This document shows positions 1 through 9,304 of a stretch of DNA of 64,000 nucleotides, piece by piece; positions within the stretch are counted from its first letter, which is position 1, and every line of letters begins with the position of its first letter. The notes under the pieces were generated by a model. That model made no database searches and was not told the DNA's origin. It saw only the letters and a program-made list of their open reading frames with translations. The translations under genes were made by a program, and so were the position numbers. Source of the DNA: an uncultured Roseobacter sp. (GTDB lineage Bacteria > Pseudomonadota > Alphaproteobacteria > Rhodobacterales > Rhodobacteraceae); contig NZ_CANMNK010000005.1 of NCBI RefSeq assembly GCF_947499265.1, positions 124,001 to 188,000 of the forward strand. Reading direction: 5' to 3'.

Positions 1-744
1 GCCTGCGTCACGCATTATCTGGGCACCTTCAGCGGCGCATTTATGGGCATCATACCATCGCAAAAACTGGCGTTTTTACGGTCAGGCGAATTCTACAGAA
101 TCGAAAACGGCCAGATAACCCAGGCGCGAATCATCCTCGATTTACCAGATCTCATGCGTCAGGCGGGCCGTGATCCTTTTCGCGGCCAGCTTGGCCTGGA
201 GACCCTGTTTCCGGGGCCGGCAACCCATGATGGGGTCTTGCCCGAAGGGTCGAATGGCGCCGCGAGCCTTGATCTGGTGGAGGCCATGCTGGGCGATCTG
301 CACCACTATGACCCACACACTGGTGGCTCCGAAGGCCAGACCGGTCAGGATGGGTATTGGGCAGAGGACATGCTGTGGTACGGGCCCGGCGGCATCGGGT
401 CGAATTACCGCTGGGAGGGGTTCGTCAGGGATCACCGCGCGCCGTTCCTGACGGCGTTCCCCGACCGAAAGGGCGGCAATCACTACTGCCGGATTGGCCA
501 CGGCAACTATGCTGCGGTGTCGGGCTGGCCATCAATGACAATGACCCATCGCGGCGACTATCTGGGTATCGCGCCGACCGCTCGCGCCCTGACGCTGCGC
601 GTCATGGATTTCTACCGATGTGCCGACGGTAAGATCGCGGAAAACTGGGTGCTGCTCGACTACATGCACCTGATGCACCAAATGGGCGTAGATCTGATTG
701 CCCGCTCGAATGAGCTGGCATCCCCTGCGCAAGCGCCCCCCTAA
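1..744 (+). CDS. SnoaL/NTF2-like protein, 5' end cut by window
   Basis: The reading frame is open from base 1, so the true start lies outside; 247 residues are visible. The pattern is that of SnoaL-like polyketide-cyclase proteins of the NTF2 fold: a 'GEFYRIENGQI' strand early on, then a second unit (from about residue 80) with 'WYGPGGIGSNYRWEGF' and a closing 'RVMDFYRCADGKIAENWVLLD'. That suggests two tandem SnoaL units in one chain. Such proteins are soluble small-molecule binders or isomerase/hydrolase-like enzymes of diverse substrate. It converges on the gcdH gene, leaving only about 10 bases between stops. The substrate cannot be told; the fold assignment is fairly secure. Confidence 0.75.
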   Translation, partial: ACVTHYLGTFSGAFMGIIPSQKLAFLRSGEFYRIENGQITQARIILDLPDLMRQAGRDPFRGQLGLETLFPGPATHDGVLPEGSNGAASLDLVEAMLGDLHHYDPHTGGSEGQTGQDGYWAEDMLWYGPGGIGSNYRWEGFVRDHRAPFLTAFPDRKGGNHYCRIGHGNYAAVSGWPSMTMTHRGDYLGIAPTARALTLRVMDFYRCADGKIAENWVLLDYMHLMHQMGVDLIARSNELASPAQAPP

Positions 745-754
745 ACCTGAACCA

Positions 755-1978
755 TCAGAAAAAGGCCTGAAGCCCGGTCTGCGCCCGCCCGAGGATCAAC
801 GCGTGAATGTCATGGGTGCCCTCGTAAGTGTTCACCGTTTCCAGGTTCATCATGTGCCGGATCACCTGGAATTCGCCGCTGATGCCGTTACCGCCATGCA
901 TGTCGCGGGACATGCGGGCAATATCCAGCGCCTTGCCACAATTGTTGCGCTTGACGATGCTTACCATCTCGGGCGCGGCCTTGGCCTGATCCATCAACCG
1001 CCCCACCTGCAACGCGCCTTGAAGGCCCAATGATATTTCGGTCATCATATCGGCAAGCTTCTTCTGGAAAAGCTGGGTACCCGCCAGCGGCTTGCCAAAC
1101 TGATGACGGTCCAGCCCGTATTGACGTGCCGCGTGCCAGCAGAATTCGGCAGCGCCCATCGCGCCCCAACTGATGCCATAGCGCGCCCGGTTCAAACACC
1201 CGAAGGGTCCTTTCAGCCCCTGAACATTTGGCAAAAGCGCCTCTTCGCTTACCTCAACGCCGTCCATCACGATCTCACCCGTGATCGACGCCCGCAGCGA
1301 GAGCTTATTGCCCACCTTGGGCGCGCTCAGACCCGCCATGCCCTTTTCCAACACAAACCCACGGATTTTCCCGCCATGGTCTTCGGATTTCGCCCAGATC
1401 ACAAAAACATCCGCAATCGGCGCGTTGGAAATCCACATTTTCGACCCGGTGATCTTATACCCTGTCGCCGTTTTTTCCGCCCGCGTCTTCATGCCTGCGG
1501 GGTCGGACCCGGCGTCAGGTTCGGTCAGGCCAAAACACCCGATCCACTCTCCGGAACAGAGCTTGGGCAGATATTTCTGGCGTTGTGCCTCTGACCCATA
1601 TGCGTAAATCGGATAGATCACGAGACTGGATTGCACTGACATCATTGACCGATAGCCGGAATCAACCCGCTCAACCTCACGCGCGACCAGACCGTAGGAC
1701 ACGTAGGAGCCACCCAACCCGCCGTATTCCTCCGGGCAGGTCACGCCGAGCAAGCCCATCTCCCCCATTTCGCGAAAAATGGATGGATCGGTGACTTCGT
1801 CGGCAAAGGCCTCAATGACGCGGGGTTGCAGTTTTTCCTGCGCATAGGCCTGCGCGGAGGCCTGGATCATACGCTCATCTTCCTGCAACTGCTCGGACAG
1901 GCGAAAGGGATCAGACCATTCAAAAGCGCCAAGATCGGGCGCGTCCTTGGCTTTCAGGATAGGGCTTTCAACGTTCAT
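755..1978 (-). CDS. gcdH: Glutaryl-CoA dehydrogenase
   Basis: A 407-residue acyl-CoA dehydrogenase that oxidises and decarboxylates glutaryl-CoA to crotonyl-CoA in lysine, tryptophan and aromatic catabolism. The family signature '[11 protein letters not shown]' (about 110-120) carries the Arg that binds the distal carboxylate of glutarate. '[11 protein letters not shown]' (150-160) is the FAD/substrate motif, and '[14 protein letters not shown]' near the C-terminus holds the catalytic Glu (about 386). Length matches bacterial GcdH. It is transcribed divergently from a LysR gene 96 bases away, a common arrangement in proteobacteria in which the LysR protein controls gcdH. The stop nearly touches the convergent upstream gene. 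Confidence 0.93.
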   Translation of the reverse strand: MNVESPILKAKDAPDLGAFEWSDPFRLSEQLQEDERMIQASAQAYAQEKLQPRVIEAFADEVTDPSIFREMGEMGLLGVTCPEEYGGLGGSYVSYGLVAREVERVDSGYRSMMSVQSSLVIYPIYAYGSEAQRQKYLPKLCSGEWIGCFGLTEPDAGSDPAGMKTRAEKTATGYKITGSKMWISNAPIADVFVIWAKSEDHGGKIRGFVLEKGMAGLSAPKVGNKLSLRASITGEIVMDGVEVSEEALLPNVQGLKGPFGCLNRARYGISWGAMGAAEFCWHAARQYGLDRHQFGKPLAGTQLFQKKLADMMTEISLGLQGALQVGRLMDQAKAAPEMVSIVKRNNCGKALDIARMSRDMHGGNGISGEFQVIRHMMNLETVNTYEGTHDIHALILGRAQTGLQAFF

Positions 1979-2074
1979 GTGATGTCCTTTCGATGCGGCA
2001 GGGATCGGGTCGGTCTTTGCCTCATTATTGCAAATTCAGGGCTAAAAGACTAACGATGCTTTGTTCTGCAAATC
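1979..2074. promoter_or_regulatory. Divergent gcdH / LysR promoter region
   Basis: This 96-base gap separates the divergent gcdH and LysR starts and must carry both promoters. It is locally AT-rich (around 2020-2065), unlike the flanking coding DNA. LysR proteins usually bind such shared intergenic regions; I did not find a convincing symmetrical T-N11-A box, so this is inferred from arrangement only. Confidence 0.4.
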
Positions 2075-2980
2075 ATGAGAAAAACTCATATGTCTGTCCC
2101 GCGCCGCTATTTGCCGTCGATCTCCGCGCTGATCGCCTTTGAAGCCGTGGCGCGGCTGGGCAGCGCCACACACGCCGCCGCCGAGCTGTCCCTGACGCAA
2201 AGTGCGATCAGCAGGCAGCTCAAAGCGCTCGAAGATCAGCTTGGCGTGGTTCTGCTGCGGTGCGAGGGTCGGGGTTTCGTGCTGACCCAAACGGGACATG
2301 AATATGTGCGCGAAGTCCGCGCGATATTGCAACGGTTGGGTCGGGCAACAATCTCTGCACGCACAAATACCGAAGGCGGCCCCCTGAATCTGGCCATTCT
2401 GCCCGCCTTTGGCATGCATTGGCTGGCACCAAGACTGCGGGATTTCGCGCGGCGGCACCCGGAAGTGACGGTAAACCTGTCGACACGACTGGCCCCTTTC
2501 GATTTTCGCACCTCGACCTTCGACGCCGCCATCCATTTCGGACGCGAGGACTGGCCAGGGGTTCGCTACCTGCCACTGCTGCCCGAAATTGTTGTGCCGG
2601 TGTGCGCGCCATCGCTGATCCCGACGCCGCTGACAGACCCAAATGAAATCCTCGGCCATGACCTTCTGCATCTCGACACGCGACCACGCGGTTGGGTACG
2701 CTGGATGCGCGCGCTGGGGCTGGATGCCGAGGTGCCGCCGGGCATGGTCTTTGACCAGTTTTCCACGATGGCACAGGCTGCGATTCATGGCCTTGGCATT
2801 GCGCTACTGCCGACATTTTTTGCAGAACCCTATCTGGCGGACGGGCAGTTGGTGCTTGCCTCACAACGCACCTCCGAAAGCATCGGCAGCTACTATCTGG
2901 TCTGGCCCGAAGACCGGGAAGAGCGCAGTGCGCTGACCTCATTTTGCAACTGGCTGGCCACGCAAACGGTAAACCCTTAG
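2075..2980 (+). CDS. LysR-family regulator (GcvA-like), probable gcdH regulator
   Basis: A LysR-type transcription factor of 301 residues. The N-terminal winged HTH reads 'ISALIAFEAVARLGSATHAA...LTQSAISRQLKALE' (about 15-55) and the rest is a periplasmic-binding-like effector domain. The start of the HTH resembles the GcvA/AmpR subgroup. It may begin at the in-frame ATG at 2090, which has a GAGAAAA stretch in front; the first ATG has no clear ribosome site. It is divergent from gcdH, so control of glutaryl-CoA catabolism is the likely role. The effector is unknown. Confidence 0.85.
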   Translation: MRKTHMSVPRRYLPSISALIAFEAVARLGSATHAAAELSLTQSAISRQLKALEDQLGVVLLRCEGRGFVLTQTGHEYVREVRAILQRLGRATISARTNTEGGPLNLAILPAFGMHWLAPRLRDFARRHPEVTVNLSTRLAPFDFRTSTFDAAIHFGREDWPGVRYLPLLPEIVVPVCAPSLIPTPLTDPNEILGHDLLHLDTRPRGWVRWMRALGLDAEVPPGMVFDQFSTMAQAAIHGLGIALLPTFFAEPYLADGQLVLASQRTSESIGSYYLVWPEDREERSALTSFCNWLATQTVNP

Positions 2981-3183
2981 CAGGTAACGGTTTTTGAATC
3001 CCCCACCACAACCAACGAGAGAAAATTAATTAATTTCAATATATTGTACCGTTTTCAGAAACACTCTGTGCGCGGGCGCATTGCCGTTCCCGCGCCATTG
3101 GTCGGGCCATTTTCAGCCTTATTTCAAATTTAGTTCAAAGGCATCTGCCGATTGGGTGGGACCGGTCTAAGGATGTTATTGAT

Positions 3184-3528
3184 TTGCTGCTCAAATCTGC
3201 TTTACCAGTTGCCTTGTTACTCTTTGGATCGGTCTCATTCACGGCGGTTCAGGTGCGTGCCGACGAACATATCGTCATGATACTTCAATCCGCATATTTT
3301 CCCGATCTCATCAGCGTCGAGATGGGCGACACCGTGCGTTTCGTGAACGCCAGCGGCAGCAAGCATACGGTCGGAAGTTCAGAAGGGATTTGGTCAACGG
3401 ACATGATCGCCGATGGCGCCGAAGTCACTTTGGAGATCAGGCAGGCCATGGCGGGACGGTTTCACGGCTGGACCAACAGCTTGATCGAAGGACGGCTGGA
3501 TCTGATCCGCGCGCCCCTGCCGGACTGA
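3184..3528 (+). CDS. Secreted cupredoxin-fold protein lacking copper ligands
   Basis: A 114-residue protein with a signal peptide (about 1-26, cleavage near 'VRA-DE') and a plastocyanin/amicyanin-like body: 'IVMILQSAYFPDLISVEMGDTVRF' followed by 'SKHTVGSS'. The first His ligand (H61) is present. There is no cysteine anywhere, and the C-terminal loop that normally reads C-x2-H-x2-M-x-G is 'RFHGWTNSLIEG', so the usual Cys, second His and Met ligands are missing. A type 1 copper site therefore looks lost. The start is a TTG at 3184; no better ATG lies upstream. It is isolated by about 200 bases from the LysR gene and converges on the SRAP gene. Role unknown. Confidence 0.7.
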   Translation: MLLKSALPVALLLFGSVSFTAVQVRADEHIVMILQSAYFPDLISVEMGDTVRFVNASGSKHTVGSSEGIWSTDMIADGAEVTLEIRQAMAGRFHGWTNSLIEGRLDLIRAPLPD

Positions 3529-3532
3529 CACG

Positions 3533-4240
3533 CTATCGGCCCACCATGACTTGTGCTGCAACATCGTCGTCATCAATGAGCTCGTGGATAAGCGCCGCAC
3601 CCGAAGCGCGATTTGAATTCACATCACGCTTCACGCGGTGCATCCGCAACGCGTCGTCGGGTGCCGCCCGCATCAGCACCGCCGCCCCATGGCCCGCCTC
3701 TCCCAGCCACAATGGCCAATCCTTTTGCTGCAATATCACCGGCATCCTGTGGTGAATTGTCGACATCGGCGCATTTGCACCGGTTGTGACCAAGGCGCAG
3801 CTGCGCAGCACATCACCCTCCGGGCTTGTCCAATCCTGCCAAACGGCGGCCATCACAAGCGCCGCCCCGTCCGCACGTGTGATGTACCAGGGGTTGCGCT
3901 GGCCTTCGGGCGTTTTCGTCCATTCGTAAAACCCGGTGACGGCGACCAGAGCGCGCCGGGCGCGGACAGCCTCTCTGAACGCAGGTTTCTGCGCGATGGT
4001 TTCAGATCGCGCGTTGATCAGCAGGGAACCGGCGTTTGTTGTCTTGTACCACGCGGGCAGGAACCCCCACCGCATTTGCGTCAGCCGTCGCGCTCCGCCC
4101 TCGGACTTTGAAACGACATGGATCTGATTGGTCGGACATACATTGTAATTCGGCACGTCAGGCAGATCATTGTCTGGCTGGGCGTCGAAGAGTTGCGCCA
4201 TCGCATCGCTGGGTTGGGTGATGACAAAACGGCCGCACAT
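3533..4240 (-). CDS. SRAP-domain protein (YedK/HMCES family)
   Basis: A 235-residue SOS response-associated peptidase-like protein that covalently caps abasic sites in single-stranded DNA through its N-terminal Cys. I chose the ATG at 4240 because the protein must begin Met-Cys ('MCGRF') so that Cys2 is exposed after Met removal; the frame stays open 16 codons further upstream. Other family residues are visible: 'RWGFLPAW', Asn in 'INARSE' (about 76), Glu in 'FYEW' (about 106) and His in 'IHHRMP' (about 163). It lies just downstream of the 5'-nucleotidase terminator and is probably transcribed separately. Confidence 0.9.
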   Translation of the reverse strand: MCGRFVITQPSDAMAQLFDAQPDNDLPDVPNYNVCPTNQIHVVSKSEGGARRLTQMRWGFLPAWYKTTNAGSLLINARSETIAQKPAFREAVRARRALVAVTGFYEWTKTPEGQRNPWYITRADGAALVMAAVWQDWTSPEGDVLRSCALVTTGANAPMSTIHHRMPVILQQKDWPLWLGEAGHGAAVLMRAAPDDALRMHRVKRDVNSNRASGAALIHELIDDDDVAAQVMVGR

Positions 4241-4288
4241 CCGCGGACCGTAATCGCTCAATCCGCGGGTATCCAGAGATCCGGGCAT

Positions 4289-4321
4289 AAAAAAACGCGC
4301 CCGAGCTGGACCCGGGCGCGT
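4289..4321 (-). terminator. Rho-independent terminator of the 5'-nucleotidase gene
   Basis: Nine-base arms ACGCGCCCG / CGGGCGCGT surround a nine-base loop. On the minus strand the stem is followed by seven Ts (plus strand A-run at 4289-4295). It lies 20 bases past the stop of the 5'-nucleotidase gene. Confidence 0.85.
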
Positions 4322-4340
4322 TCGCGTTTATCAGAGGGCG

Positions 4341-5897
4341 TTACTTCGCTGAAATGCGACCATCCGTGTAGGGCGTATAGGGGCCGTGTTCTGCGAGGAA
4401 TTCCGCTGTGACATCCGCCAGATCGGGCCCGAAATCATAGGCATTGGCCGCTGTTTTGAACATATCATAACCATCGCCGCCATTGCGTACGTAGTTGTTG
4501 GACACCACGGCATAGACCTTGGCCGGATCAATCGCCGCGCCGCCGACCATCACGTCGCTGATGCGGCTACCCGCCGGTTGGGACACGTCAAAGGCAAAGC
4601 TCATACCCGCCACCTGCGGGAAACGGCCTGCGCCTTCCTCGTGCTGACTGACGCCGTTTTCGAGCGCGGCGATGATGGTCTCACCGGTCACCTCGAACGT
4701 GCTGAGCGTGTTCTGAAACGGCAGGACGGTCAGCACCTCGCCCATGGTCACCTTGCCCGCGTCGATGCTCGCGCGGATGCCGCCACCGTTCTGGATCGCG
4801 ATCTGCACCCCCTGGTCCTTCACCCTCGCGAGCATCGCATCGGCGATCAAGTTGCCCATCGCGCATTCACGGGCGCGGCAATCCTCCCGCACGCCCACGA
4901 TTTCCGCAGCAGTTTCGGCCACGATCTTGTTGCGGATTTCTTCCAGCGGTTTGGCAGCCTCTGCGATCCGCGTTGCGGTCGCCGCATCCTTGGCAACCTG
5001 TCCGTCAATCAGGATCGGCTCACCCTTGGCTTCGGTGAGAGTGCCATCGTCGTCAAAGGTGACGTTCAATTCGCCCAGAAACTTGCCGTAGGCATAGGCC
5101 TGCACGATCGCGGTATCGCCGACCATCGTCGGATAGGGACCTTCCGCCCTGTCATTGGTGTTTGAGAGCAGTGAATTGGAATGGCCGCCGACAATCACAT
5201 CAACGCCAGAGGTTTCCGCCGCAACGCGCTGGTCGGTCCGGTAACCGGAATGGCTCAACACGATGATCTTGTTCACACCCTCTGCTGTCAGTCTGTCCAC
5301 CTCACCCTGTACCGCCGCAACGGGATCGGAAAAGGTGATGTTGTCGCCCGGGGAGGCCAGTTCATCTGTATCCTCCGGCGTCAGGCCGATGAGGCCGATT
5401 TTTTCGCCACCCCGTTCGATCACCGTGGATTTGGCCAGCTTGTCCGCCAGCAAAGGTTCGCGCGAAACATCCGCGTTCGACATCAGCACCGGGAAGTTCA
5501 CCGCATCCATGAACCCGCGCAGCACTTCCGGGCCGTCGTCAAATTCGTGGTTGCCGACGGTCATGCCGTCATACCCCAGTTTGTTCATCATTTCGGCGGC
5601 CAGCGTACCCTTGTAGTAGGTATAGAAGAGCGTGCCCTGGAACTGGTCGCCCCCGTCGACAAGAATGGCGTTGTCGGACCGCGCGCGCGCCTCCGCGATG
5701 GCGGTAACCAAACGCGCGGAGCCGCCGAAGCATTCGCCCGCTGCATCATCTTCCGCAGAGCAGCCGCTGTCATATTTGCTGATCGGCTCAAACCGTGCGT
5801 GGAAATCATTGGTGTGCAGGATGGTCAGATTGTATTCAGCCGCTGCCATGCCACTGGTCAGGGCAAGGGCGGCGCTCGCTGTCAGGAATCGTTTCAT
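4341..5897 (-). CDS. Periplasmic 5'-nucleotidase (UshA/metallophosphatase family)
   Basis: A 518-residue secreted nucleotidase/sugar-phosphate hydrolase that releases nucleosides and phosphate outside the inner membrane. Signal peptide residues 1-20 ('SGMAAA'). The metallophosphatase domain has 'LHTNDFHARF' (27-36), 'GGDQF' (82-86), 'GNHEFDDG' (115-122) and 'GGHSN' (about 237), which are the dimetal ligands. The C-terminal 5'-nucleotidase domain shows 'NGGGIRASID' and 'NYVRNGGDGYDMF', the nucleoside-stacking loop. It is a single-gene unit with its own terminator. Nucleosides released would feed the salvage genes around 24-28 kb. Confidence 0.9.
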   Translation of the reverse strand: MKRFLTASAALALTSGMAAAEYNLTILHTNDFHARFEPISKYDSGCSAEDDAAGECFGGSARLVTAIAEARARSDNAILVDGGDQFQGTLFYTYYKGTLAAEMMNKLGYDGMTVGNHEFDDGPEVLRGFMDAVNFPVLMSNADVSREPLLADKLAKSTVIERGGEKIGLIGLTPEDTDELASPGDNITFSDPVAAVQGEVDRLTAEGVNKIIVLSHSGYRTDQRVAAETSGVDVIVGGHSNSLLSNTNDRAEGPYPTMVGDTAIVQAYAYGKFLGELNVTFDDDGTLTEAKGEPILIDGQVAKDAATATRIAEAAKPLEEIRNKIVAETAAEIVGVREDCRARECAMGNLIADAMLARVKDQGVQIAIQNGGGIRASIDAGKVTMGEVLTVLPFQNTLSTFEVTGETIIAALENGVSQHEEGAGRFPQVAGMSFAFDVSQPAGSRISDVMVGGAAIDPAKVYAVVSNNYVRNGGDGYDMFKTAANAYDFGPDLADVTAEFLAEHGPYTPYTDGRISAK

Positions 5898-6050
5898 GGG
5901 TTTTTCCTCGTTTGGACTCTGCCACCATCGTGGCGAGTGCCGAAACGACTGTCAAAGCATCTGGAGCGGCTTGCCTTTGCGTCAGGGTCGAAAAATGTCA
6001 GCATGATGGAGGCCTTGACCCCACGGGTGCTGCAAGGCATCAGAAGCGCC

Positions 6051-6401
6051 ATGATGATTTACAAGATTTTCCGGGCCTCCGAATGGGCCGATCTGCGTGC
6101 AAACGGCACAACAGCCGGGGCGCCCATTGATGTGGCGGACGGCTATGTGCATTTCTCAACCGCATCGCAAGCCGCTGAAACCGCTGCGAAACATTTCGCT
6201 GGTGCAGACGATCTGATGCTGCTTGCCGTTGACACGGACCGTCTGGGCGACGCCCTGAAATGGGAAGTATCGCGGGGCGATCAATTGTTCCCGCATCTCT
6301 ACCGGGATCTGCAAATAGCCGATGTGGTCTGGGCGCAGCCTTTGCTTTTGAAAGATGGCGCGCATGAGTTCCCCGCGGGTCTGGAAGAGGCCAGCGCGTG
6401 A
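6051..6401 (+). CDS. DUF952 family protein
   Basis: A 116-residue protein of the DUF952 family, recognised by '[10 protein letters not shown]' at the start, '[19 protein letters not shown]' and '[19 protein letters not shown]...V'. The frame is open far upstream, but that part lies antisense to the nucleotidase gene and is not protein-like; the family begins at the Met just before IYKI (6051 or 6054). It precedes pyrD by 13 bases and is probably co-transcribed with it. Biochemical role is unknown; the fold is thought to be related to ADP-ribosyltransferase-like or GNAT-like domains, which I cannot check. Confidence 0.8.
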   Translation: MMIYKIFRASEWADLRANGTTAGAPIDVADGYVHFSTASQAAETAAKHFAGADDLMLLAVDTDRLGDALKWEVSRGDQLFPHLYRDLQIADVVWAQPLLLKDGAHEFPAGLEEASA

Positions 6402-6414
6402 ACGCACAGCGGCA

Positions 6415-7458
6415 ATGAAAAAGCTTCTTGAACAAATCGGTCTGCGCGCACTGCGCCAGATCGATCCCGAAAACGCCCATGCGCTAGCGATCCAGGCGTT
6501 GCAAAATGGCCTGGCACCGGCCCCCGGCCCGATCACCTCTGACCGTTTGAAAACACAACTGGCGGGCATGGCGCTGCCCAACCCCATCGGCCTTGCCGCG
6601 GGTTTCGACAAGAACGCACAGGCGATTGCGCCCCTGTCGCAAGCCGGTTTCGGGTTTCTTGAAGTGGGCGCTGCGACGCCGGTGCCGCAACCCGGCAATC
6701 CCAAGCCGCGTTTGTTCCGCCTGGCTGAGGATGGGGCCGCCATCAACCGCTTTGGCTTCAACAACGACGGGATGACGGCCATTGGCGCGCGGCTTGGCGC
6801 GGCGTCATCCTCGGTGCCGGTGGGCATCAACCTTGGCGCCAACAAGACCAGCGAAGACCGTGCCGCGGATTTTGCCAAGGTCATGGCGCATCTGGGTGGC
6901 GCCGTCGATTTCGCGACGGTCAATGTCTCCTCCCCCAACACCGAAAAACTGCGCGATTTGCAGGGGCCAGCGGCGCTGGCAGGATTGCTGGACGGCGTGA
7001 TGCAGGTGCGTGGCACTACACCTGTCTTCCTGAAAATCGCACCTGATCTGAGCAGGGACGAAATCGCCGATATCGCGACGGTGGCGCGGGACGCCCGCGT
7101 CGATGCACTCATCGCAACCAACACAACGCTATCACGGGACGGTCTACGCAGCGCCCATGCGTCCGAAGCTGGCGGGTTGTCCGGCCAGCCGCTTTTTGAG
7201 CGATCCACGCGGGTACTGGCGCAGCTTTCCGCCCAGACAGATATTCCAATTGTTGGTGTCGGCGGCGTTGGATCGGCAGAGCAGGCCTACGCCAAAATCT
7301 GCGCGGGCGCATCCGCCGTGCAGCTTTATACCGCGCTGGTGTTTGGCGGGCTGTCGCTGGTCAGCGAAATCGCACAAGGCCTCGACAAACTGCTGGCGCG
7401 CGACGGGTTTGCCTGCGTGCAGGAGGCTGTGGGCAGCCGCCGCGGTGAATGGCTCTGA
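6415..7458 (+). CDS. pyrD: Dihydroorotate dehydrogenase (quinone), class 2
   Basis: A 347-residue membrane-associated FMN enzyme of de novo pyrimidine synthesis that oxidises dihydroorotate with quinone as acceptor. It starts '[19 protein letters not shown]', the amphipathic N-terminal helix typical of class 2; the ATG at 6415 was chosen for this, although the frame extends back to 6355. Motifs: '[11 protein letters not shown]', 'INRFGFNN', '[11 protein letters not shown]' with the class 2 catalytic Ser, and 'GVGGV...A' for FMN phosphate. It follows the DUF952 gene closely and converges tail to tail (three-base gap) with the MATE gene. Confidence 0.95.
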   Translation: MKKLLEQIGLRALRQIDPENAHALAIQALQNGLAPAPGPITSDRLKTQLAGMALPNPIGLAAGFDKNAQAIAPLSQAGFGFLEVGAATPVPQPGNPKPRLFRLAEDGAAINRFGFNNDGMTAIGARLGAASSSVPVGINLGANKTSEDRAADFAKVMAHLGGAVDFATVNVSSPNTEKLRDLQGPAALAGLLDGVMQVRGTTPVFLKIAPDLSRDEIADIATVARDARVDALIATNTTLSRDGLRSAHASEAGGLSGQPLFERSTRVLAQLSAQTDIPIVGVGGVGSAEQAYAKICAGASAVQLYTALVFGGLSLVSEIAQGLDKLLARDGFACVQEAVGSRRGEWL

Positions 7459-7461
7459 CGG

Positions 7462-8796
7462 TCAGGTTTTCTCTGCCGAGGCCTCCAGTGCCGGATACCT
7501 CAGGCCCAGCGTGACCCCACGTGCGATGAATGAAATCAGCAGTGCCAACCAGAGCCCGTGATTTCCGAGCAGCGGCAGCAACACCAAAATGGCCGCCCAA
7601 TAGATCACAAAACTGAGCGCCATCATGTTGCGCATGTCCCGGCTGCGCGTTGCCCCGATAAAGATGCCATCCAGCATCCAGGCCGCGCACCCAACCAGCG
7701 GGGCCAAGACCATGTAAGGCAGGAACACCCGCGCGGTGGCCTGCACCTCCGGGTCCTTGGCCATCAGATCGATGATCCATCCACCTGATAGCCCGAAGGC
7801 CGCCGCTGTTGTGACGCAGATCACCAGGCCCCAGGTCGATGTGAGCACAGCACTTCGGCGCACATAGGCACGATCCCCACGCCCGATGGCGCGCGCAATC
7901 AGCGTCTCCGCCGCAAAGGCAAAGCCGTCCATGGCGTAGGCGGTGATGTACATGAACTGCACCAGCACCTCATTTGCCGCCAGCGTCACATCGCCGAACT
8001 TTGCGCCGATGAAGACAAAGGACGAAAAGATGATCATCAACATCGCCGAACGCAGCAGGATATCGGTGTTCAGCAGCGCCATCCGGATCAACTTTGCGCG
8101 GTCGAAAATGCGCGGCCAGTCGCGCCAATCAGGTCTGCGAAAGGCGCTTCGGCAGAACCACAAGCCAAGCGCGGCCCCTGTCAGTTCCGCGATCACGGTG
8201 GCAATGGCCACACCGGGCACACCCCAGTCAAAGACCAGTACAAACAGCAGATCAAGCAGGATATTGGTGCCGTTCATGACCAACTGGACCCAGAAGACGC
8301 CGCCCGTGCGCTCCATCGCGACCAGCCAGCCGGTCAGCGCATAGACCGCAATGGCAGCGGGCGCTGTCCAGATGCGGATCGTCAGATAGGTCCGCGCGAG
8401 GCTTTCAACCTCATCGCTGGCCGGTGCCAGCCGCAAAGCGCCCCAGAAGATCAGCGGCTGCAGAATGATCAGTGTTATCCCGCCCGCCAGCGCCACCAGC
8501 AGGGCGCGGGTCAACCAGGCGGAAACCTCGGCCTTATCCCCTGCCCCTTCGGCCTGGCCCACAAGCCCGACCGTGCCCATGCGTAGGAACCCGAAAATCC
8601 AGTAGACGGTCGACAGGATGATCGCGCCCAGCCCAACCGCGCCAATGGGAGCAGCCTCGCCCATCTGCCCTACCACGCCGACATCCACCGCCCCCAGAAT
8701 GGGAACCGTGGCATTGGACAAGACGATGGGAAGGGCGATTTTCAGGACACGCCTATGCGTCACCGCTGCCTGGGGCGTGGTTGCCGTGTCAGTCAC
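7462..8796 (-). CDS. MATE family efflux transporter (DinF-like)
   Basis: A 444-residue multidrug/toxin extrusion transporter with about 12 membrane segments in two halves, e.g. 'IALPIVLSNATVPILGAVDVGVVG' (14-38) and 'GFAFAAETLIARAIGRGD' in the second half. MATE proteins exchange cationic or organic compounds for protons or sodium at the inner membrane; the early 'PILGAVDVGVVG' is typical of the DinF branch. It is the last gene of a three-gene minus-strand operon; its start overlaps the preceding thioesterase gene by 8 bases. Substrate unknown. Confidence 0.9.
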   Translation of the reverse strand: MTDTATTPQAAVTHRRVLKIALPIVLSNATVPILGAVDVGVVGQMGEAAPIGAVGLGAIILSTVYWIFGFLRMGTVGLVGQAEGAGDKAEVSAWLTRALLVALAGGITLIILQPLIFWGALRLAPASDEVESLARTYLTIRIWTAPAAIAVYALTGWLVAMERTGGVFWVQLVMNGTNILLDLLFVLVFDWGVPGVAIATVIAELTGAALGLWFCRSAFRRPDWRDWPRIFDRAKLIRMALLNTDILLRSAMLMIIFSSFVFIGAKFGDVTLAANEVLVQFMYITAYAMDGFAFAAETLIARAIGRGDRAYVRRSAVLTSTWGLVICVTTAAAFGLSGGWIIDLMAKDPEVQATARVFLPYMVLAPLVGCAAWMLDGIFIGATRSRDMRNMMALSFVIYWAAILVLLPLLGNHGLWLALLISFIARGVTLGLRYPALEASAEKT

Positions 8797-9304
8797 GGCG
8801 TTGGGGCATCAGGAAATGCCCGGTTGCCTGTGCAAAAAGCCGGTTGCGATTGTCCTGCCAGGCTTCGACATGCACCGACGCATACCGCCGCCCGGACCGG
8901 TTGATCCGCGCCCGCGCATAGGCGTCCCGTGGCAGACCAGATCGCAGGTAATCGGTTGAAATATCAATGGTCTTGGGCAATCTGGGCAAGCCACCGTTTT
9001 CGAGAGATTCCGTGTTGATCGCCCCCGATTCCACATCCTCCCACAGGTAGGTCCAGCTCAGCGTGATGATCGCGGTGACCTCCAGAAATGCCGCAGTGAC
9101 GCCGCCATGGATCGCGGGCAGCATCGGGTTGCCGATCAGTTTCTGATCGAACGGCAGAACACCGGTCAACTCATCTCCCTTACGCTCAAACTGCATGCCG
9201 AGGTACTGAATATAGGGCACGCCTTCGACCAGCGCCCGCAAGGTCGCATCGCGGCGCTGTTTGATCACCTGAACCGGCTCCGGTGGGCGCCGCGGCGCCT
9301 TCAT
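8789..9304 (-). CDS. PaaI-family hotdog thioesterase (first of pair by position)
   Basis: A 171-residue acyl-CoA thioesterase-like protein of the hotdog fold. The central helix 'LPAIHGGVTAAFLEVTAI' (about 80-98) carries the HGG motif of the PaaI group. A longer C-terminal part ends '...LFAQATGHFLMP'. Its start overlaps the stop of the next upstream thioesterase (ATGA, 9301-9304) and its end overlaps the MATE start, so the three are translated together. The acyl substrate is not evident. Confidence 0.85.
   Translation of the reverse strand: MKAPRRPPEPVQVIKQRRDATLRALVEGVPYIQYLGMQFERKGDELTGVLPFDQKLIGNPMLPAIHGGVTAAFLEVTAIITLSWTYLWEDVESGAINTESLENGGLPRLPKTIDISTDYLRSGLPRDAYARARINRSGRRYASVHVEAWQDNRNRLFAQATGHFLMPQRRD

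Noticed and set aside
5181..6050. Long in-frame extension upstream of the DUF952 gene
   Set aside because: Lies antisense to the 5'-nucleotidase gene; the DUF952 family starts at 6051/6054.
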